The notes under the pieces: generated by a model
What the model saw: the letters and a program-made list of their open reading frames with translations, nothing else
What the model was told of the DNA's origin: nothing
Databases searched by the model: none
Assembly (NCBI RefSeq): GCF_000002235.5
Contig: NW_022145605.1
Coordinates: 31,297,274-31,361,273, forward strand
Direction: 5' to 3'
DNA from: Strongylocentrotus purpuratus
Taxonomy: Eukaryota > Echinodermata > Echinoidea > Camarodonta > Strongylocentrotidae
Length of the DNA: 64,000 nt
Shown here: positions 59,062 to 64,000 of the stretch, one piece after another
How positions within the stretch are numbered: the first letter of the stretch is position 1
How the letters are laid out: every line of letters begins with the position of its first letter
Program-made: the position numbers and the translations under genes

Positions 59062-60378
59062 GATGTTCATTTCATTTCATTTATTTCATTCTCCATAAAA
59101 ACATTAAAACATACAAACATGATATACAGATAAAGATCGATAACAAGAAAAATACAAAGGGAAGGAGTAAACAAAATTTTATGGGAATGTGGGGTTAACA
59201 AAAAGGGCAATTAGCCTTATGAACGTCAACCCCTTAACAAATATACACTGTATTGTTGAGAAAAGAAAAGCAGAGAAAAACCTAAACACCAATACAAAAG
59301 GGGGGGGGGGGGGGGGGAAGTAAGGAGAAGGGAAGGGGAGGGGCAATACATTACAAAGTGCATTAACTGAAACGTGTCGTCATTTATTTTGAGATTGAAT
59401 ACAATGATAAAAGATGGGATTTATACAATCGTTTAAAAATATTAATTTAATTGGAGTTTTTCATATTACACGGGATATTTTTCTATAAAACTGGTTCTTT
59501 GAAAAATATTGTATTTTTTGAAACATTTGTACGGATATTAGGAAAATGAAAATTACCAGCATTACGAGTTTCATGAGAATGTATTTGATAATTGAATGTA
59601 AATCTACATGACATGGACTTTGGCAGTAAACCCTTGGAACACATAAACATAAAAATAGCAATATTACAATTATTTATATCATAAACATTTAAAAGCTTTA
59701 ACTGTTGAAAAAATGGCAGAATGTGGGCATTGAAAGGGGCTTCGTAAATTATTTGGACAGCATTTTTTTTAATACAAACAATTTCGTCATAAAATAATCA
59801 GAACCATTTGACCATGTAATATTACAATATTTAATGTGTGGAATTATCAAGGCATAGTACAACATAATCAAAATATATCTCGGGAATTGTCTTAATCGAT
59901 AAATAATACCAACTTCCTTAGCAACTCTATTACATATGACACCAATGTGCTCATGCCATGTCCATCTATCATCGATGTAAACACCGAGAATTTTAGTAAA
60001 ATAAACACGAAATATAGCTTGTCCATTGAAATGAATAATCAAGTTATCATCTTCAACTTTTCTGTTTGTAAATAACATAAATTGAGTTTGTTATCAATAT
60101 TTATATCTAATTTATTATTTAACAACCAATCATTTAATTTATGTAATTCGACAGTAAATGTATCTAATAACATGTTCAGATCACTTCAAGACACGAACAC
60201 ACTGATGTCATCTGCAAAAAGAATAAATTGTAAGAGTTTAGAAGAAGTAATGATATCGTTTATATAAACCAAGAAAAGTAATGGACCCAATATAGACCCT
60301 TGGGGCACCCCGCATCGAATTTGCTTATTTGAAGATTTATGGTTATTGATAACTACATTTTGAGACCGGTCTAAAAAA
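59062..60378 (-). mobile_element. LINE, reverse-transcriptase part (CR1/jockey-like)
   Basis: Read on the minus strand: GVPQGSILGPLLFLVYI (about 60,266-60,316), the FADD catalytic box in QFILFADDISVFVS (FADD at 60,207-60,218), then KILGVYIDDRWTWHEHI and HIKYCNITWSNG (frame 59,749-60,078). Stops and frame changes separate these parts, so it is dead. The 3' end carries an AAATGAAATGAA-type tail at about 59,065-59,085, and a G run interrupts the 3' UTR at 59,300-59,317. Confidence 0.8.
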
Positions 60379-61186
60379 TTACTCTTAAATAATAATAATA
60401 TCTTTTAAGAACAACCTTAAATCCCATTTGTTTAATTTAGCGTTTTGAAGACAGACATTCATTCATTCTTTCATTTTTGCATTTTCTTTCTTATGTAAAT
60501 GTACACGATTCTTTGTCATGATGTAATGTGTTCCCTAATATTTTAAAGCGCCTTGAGCATTTATTTAAAACGGATAATGGCAGTTGATAACAAATTGATA
60601 TTAAAATCCCCCATTATTCCCACTCTGAGTCAAATGAAGAAGTCAACAAATTTGTATTTTGTAAGTGTGATTGACCATGGTCTTTACTGAGAGTTGATTA
60701 CCATAATTAACTCGTTTCAATCAAACTGGTCAGCAAAGGAATTATAGTGAAAACATAAAAAACAACAATGAATGCAAATCATTACTTCGAGCATTATAAT
60801 ATGTCGAGAGTGATCTGTAAGGAACCAATAGGGGGCCCAGTCGGGCGACAAAGTAATATCTCTTGACTAGCCGTAACAATTCTTCCATTCGCCTGGCCAT
60901 GCGAACGGGCTTCCCCCATCTCTTGCTGGCTTTTTGCACAGACAAGAGGCATGGGTGAGCGAAGATGACTTCCAGCCGGACACCCTGAGCGTTACACACG
61001 GCATAAGCCAGGCAATCTCAGCTTCAACGGACAGGAACCCGCTCACCCCCCCTATACCCCAACCAAAAACGTGGTGAGCACAAACGACTTCCCGCTTAAG
61101 AACCTGGGCAATACTGATTGTATTCCCAGCTTCTTCGTTCAGATTGGGAATAACCTGTTTTAGCTACTTTCGAGAAGTTCGCTAAA
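60379..61186. other. Unrecognised segment between LINE halves
   Basis: 60,379-60,610 includes TTAAAGCGCCTTGAGCA, reminiscent of L2/V-SINE tails. 60,740-61,150 is more GC-rich and has an 85-codon minus-strand frame (60,742-60,999) without a motif I recognise. It may be a second insertion into the LINE. Confidence 0.35.
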
Positions 61187-61556
61187 ATGTATTAAATAAA
61201 TTATTTTGTTTTCTTTATTTACAATATTTAGAACAGAAAATATTTGATCAAAAAATTATTCAATAGACAGATCAGGAGGTCTGTAGACTACATCCAATAT
61301 TACATTTTTATCAAATACATTTTCAATTTCAACAAATAAACTTTCAAATGAATCATTATCAATATTCAAATCATCTCTTCGTTTATAAACTAATGTATCT
61401 CTCAAATAGATCCCAATACCTCCACCTCTACAGCCAAGATGAGTATGGAGAGTTGACGAATTTTGGGCGAAAATCGGTTGACCTTCATAGAGAAAGTGTT
61501 GTGAAAGGGTTTTTTGGAACATTTTTAAGCAAAAAGTGCAACCTTTTCCCATGAAT
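61187..61556 (-). mobile_element. LINE, endonuclease part
   Basis: The minus-strand frame carries CRGGGIGIYLRDTLVYKRRD, then ESLFVEIEN and VVYRPPD, the conserved blocks of the APE-type endonuclease of LINEs. After one stop the frame continues FFDQIFSVLNIVNKENKIIY to about 61,190. Orientation and spacing fit the same element as the reverse-transcriptase part downstream. Confidence 0.75.
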
Positions 61557-61671
61557 GAAATTATTTCAAATTTATATCATCTTAAAGAGAATATATTGAA
61601 TTTTAAAACACCGGCCGAGACGGTATTAAAAGTGGATTCAGTTAGGCTGTTGCTGTGATTTAGCGTAGGTA

Positions 61672-61917
61672 ATGCATGAAATGGTAAGGAATTTTACGTG
61701 TTGTAGCTCACGGTGCGATGCGTGCGGAGCAGATGAACGAAAGTTTTTCATATTTCTTTTTTCTTCCCTGTTGATGTCAGCATCGCCATTATTCGTCCAT
61801 AAATCGACCAGGTTGCACTCACCACGTTGTCTAACATCTACTAAAGCAACATTAGTTGATGCAACCACTAATCTACAGAAGGTCACTGAAGAAATGACTT
61901 CCAGAAACAACAAATGA
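61672..61917 (+). CDS. Short frame leading into a Thr-rich region
   Basis: 81-codon frame with a hydrophobic stretch (FFIFLFSSLLMSASPLFV) and, at its end, Thr-containing sequence TKATLVDATTNLQKVTEEMT. The Thr-rich composition continues in another frame from 61,898. It could be a broken host exon. Not recognised; weak as a gene on its own. Confidence 0.2.
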   Translation: MHEMVRNFTCCSSRCDACGADERKFFIFLFSSLLMSASPLFVHKSTRLHSPRCLTSTKATLVDATTNLQKVTEEMTSRNNK

Positions 61918-62629
61918 ACCATCAACTACTGAAGGAACAACATCTGAGAGAACCACGAATCAACAGACACTACCTGTTGCGACAAACGGTCAAGAAATAT
62001 CTGCAGAAGCAACAGCTTGTCAACAGCCAACATCAGAGCTATTAACTACTGAAGGGACAAAAACTCAGATAATAACGGACAACCAATCAACACATGAGCC
62101 ACCCACTAATAAACACACACAAACTGATGATACAACTGTGTATGATATCTGTAAGATAGAATCCCAGTGTTCCTTACAACGAGCATTAGACGAATTACCT
62201 ACATGGGCAAAGACCAATGATAAGCAGATCAATCCACAGAAAACAAATAAAATGGTAATAAATTTTACTAAAGATGCGATTGTTCATCCACTTACCATTG
62301 ATGGCAAACCCGTAGACTGTGTCCAAGAAAAAAAGTTGCTGGGATTATGGATCAATGACAAATTGAATTGGAATACTCATGTGGAAAAGGTTTATGCAAG
62401 GGCTGTAAGTCGTTTGTTTCTCTTGGTCCAATTACGTAGAGCCGGTCTTGTTCAAGACGATTTGTGCAGGTACTACAAAGCTCGCATAAGGTCTGTTTTG
62501 GACTATGCATGTCAAGTCTTTCACGGGGGCCTAACCAAAGAGCAATCTAATTTATTGGAATCAATACAAAAACGTGCCCTGAGAATAATCACCCCAACCT
62601 ACCTTATACTGACGCTTTTAATGTACTGA
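61898..62629 (+). CDS. Open frame joining a Thr-rich stretch to a LINE reverse-transcriptase C-terminus
   Basis: There are no stops from 61,898 to 62,629. The first 80 or so codons are Thr/Ser/Gln-rich with a loose repeat (STTEGTTSER, LTTEGTKTQ), as in mucin-like stalks. From about 62,160 the sequence is the thumb region of a CR1/jockey-like reverse transcriptase: ALDELPTWAKTNDKQINPQK, KKLLGLWINDKLNWNTHVEK, YKARIRSVLDYACQVFHGG, SIQKRALRII. There is no ATG at the start of the Thr-rich part. The most likely cause is LINE insertion into, or capture of, a host coding region. Confidence 0.45.
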   Translation, partial: LPETTNEPSTTEGTTSERTTNQQTLPVATNGQEISAEATACQQPTSELLTTEGTKTQIITDNQSTHEPPTNKHTQTDDTTVYDICKIESQCSLQRALDELPTWAKTNDKQINPQKTNKMVINFTKDAIVHPLTIDGKPVDCVQEKKLLGLWINDKLNWNTHVEKVYARAVSRLFLLVQLRRAGLVQDDLCRYYKARIRSVLDYACQVFHGGLTKEQSNLLESIQKRALRIITPTYLILTLLMY

Positions 62630-63390
62630 ACATTGATTCCCTAGCTGATCGTAGAAATAATATGTGCTTGCAATTATTTAACCAAATACAGAAACCTGAA
62701 CAAAAACTAAATTACCTTCTTCCACCAAAACGAGAGACAAGATATAACCTTAGGAAAAGTAAACAAGTGCGTCTGCCCAGGTGTAAAACAAACCGATTGA
62801 AGAATAGTTTCATCCCTTGGTGTGCGTATAATTAACAATAAGCAGGTAATTAGTGCAATATACATTTTCAACCATTCAATATTCTTTTGAACTTGTACCC
62901 CGACACATGCAGCTGGTTTTTAATCATATATATATATATATATATATATTATCTTTGCTTCAGAGTATCAATTTGAAATAATTATTCAGTACATGCAGTT
63001 ATTCAGTTTATACCCATACGTTGACTTTCTTTATAATTATATTATCTATTTCGATATTTGGATGTAGAGTTTACTTGATTGATCATTGCAGCTTTTTCAC
63101 TTCTTTACTTTCTTTTCTTTTCCCCTCTCTTGCCCCCTTTTCTTGTCTATTTAAGTTTATGTTGTTTCCCTTTGTTCTTGTAAATATTTATTGGTAATAT
63201 GAAATACCTGAATGATTTGTAATGTACTTCGTATTAATGATTTACATGTATTTATATTCATAATTTATCAATTTCATTATACTCAATTCAATAATGTTCA
63301 TAGTCATGTTGAAAATGTATGTATCATCAATCCAAACATTTGGTTGCTATGAATGAATAAATAAATAAATAAATAAAATAAATAACTACC
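62150..63390 (+). mobile_element. 5'-truncated LINE (CR1/jockey-like) with 3' UTR and tail
   Basis: The reverse-transcriptase C-terminus runs to 62,629; after one frameshift near 62,600 it continues NIDSLADRRNNMCLQLFNQI to CKTNRLKNSFIPWCAYN and a stop at 62,833-62,835, a characteristic LINE ending. The 3' UTR includes a TA microsatellite (62,927-62,950) and closes with the tail GAATGAATAAATAAATAAA at 63,350-63,390. The catalytic FADD box is absent through 5' truncation. Confidence 0.8.
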
Positions 63391-64000
63391 TAATAGTCAA
63401 TGTAAATAAATGACCTATTGTTTTTGCAATAATATAAAACACTTAATGGCTTTTAACCCCCATTCATTGCTTCAGCCTAAACTTGGTGCTAGAGGATTTT
63501 GACAATACTTTTTGAGAAGCCTGGTGCTCAGTCATCCACAATTATGAATATGGTACCATTAAAGGTAATACAAAGTTTTGGGAAATTTCAAAAATTGGGT
63601 GGATAGTGATTCTTTACAATTTTGATATATTTAGATGCCCCTGTGATGTATTATAAGCACTCGAAAAGTAAGCCCCTAAAACACTTCTGCTTTAGAGAAA
63701 AATTGATTATAATAATTTACCGGTGCTCCCGGTAAATTTTGATAAATTTCAAATAGCGCCTACGGCCGTACAATGGTAGCTGCGACCATAACAATCTCTA
63801 GATATGTAGTTGTGATATATAATTTCCAAACGGGAATAGCTAATCGGTCGATTTTAGTCAAGAAACATTGTTTTATAGCTTAATTAATATCTTGACCTTG
63901 AGAGGGAGCTTTATAACATAAAGCGTTTATTATTTTCAATTTCATAACTTTTGACTCGATTTCAACCGCGACATCGATTATTGAATATTGTCTGATCGCA
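63391..64000. other. Unassigned end of the window with one perfect hairpin
   Basis: A 10-bp perfect inverted repeat AATTTACCGG / CCGGTAAATT with a 5-base loop lies at 63,714-63,738. No gene or other repeat recognised. Confidence 0.4.

Noticed and set aside
60742-60999. 85-codon minus-strand frame as a host gene
   Set aside because: No domain recognised and no splice or start context; it lies in a segment interrupting a LINE.

Overview
The window is AT-rich, intron-containing animal DNA. The tRNA-derived SINE, the APE-type LINE fragments, the GA microsatellites and the many short inverted-repeat elements suggest a marine invertebrate deuterostome, most likely an echinoderm such as a sea urchin. 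That assignment is an inference from repeat style, not from a recognised host gene.

Bases 1 to about 56,760 are a head-to-tail tandem array of nine units on the + strand, mostly 6.2 to 6.6 kb long; unit 3 is 8.3 kb because of a GC-rich insertion. Each unit carries one intact four-exon gene with start codons at 1010, 7466, 13678, 21873, 28115, 34530, 40937, 47910 and 53956. Every gene has a TATA box 94-95 bp before the ATG, a 12-nt first coding exon, a 58-nt exon that completes a signal peptide, a 234-nt exon with six cysteines, and a last exon with a furin-type RFRR site and a Ser/Glu tail. No splicing frame is broken in any copy. The predicted precursors are 124 residues (123 in gene 9). The mature protein is small, secreted, acidic and cysteine-rich; I do not recognise the family. 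Genes 2, 5 and 7 encode the same protein.

Between genes each unit repeats one order of parts: 3' flank with a LINE-like 3' tail, a GA-rich microsatellite block (often with a short telomere-like stretch), an AT-rich spacer, a remnant of an unrelated gene beginning MADD, a poly-C plus ATT-microsatellite spacer, then the promoter. Intron 1 holds a tRNA-derived SINE, whole in units 1-4 and 8 and internally deleted in 5, 6, 7 and 9. The presence or absence of these markers does not follow one tree, so the array has been shuffled by unequal exchange or gene conversion.

From about 56,760 to 58,460 a partial unit lies in inverted orientation and holds the longest copy of the MADD gene remnant, with a membrane segment. 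Beyond it (59,060-64,000) is transposon-rich flank: a minus-strand LINE with endonuclease and reverse-transcriptase pieces split by about 0.8 kb of unrecognised sequence, and a plus-strand LINE tail joined in frame to a Thr-rich coding stretch.
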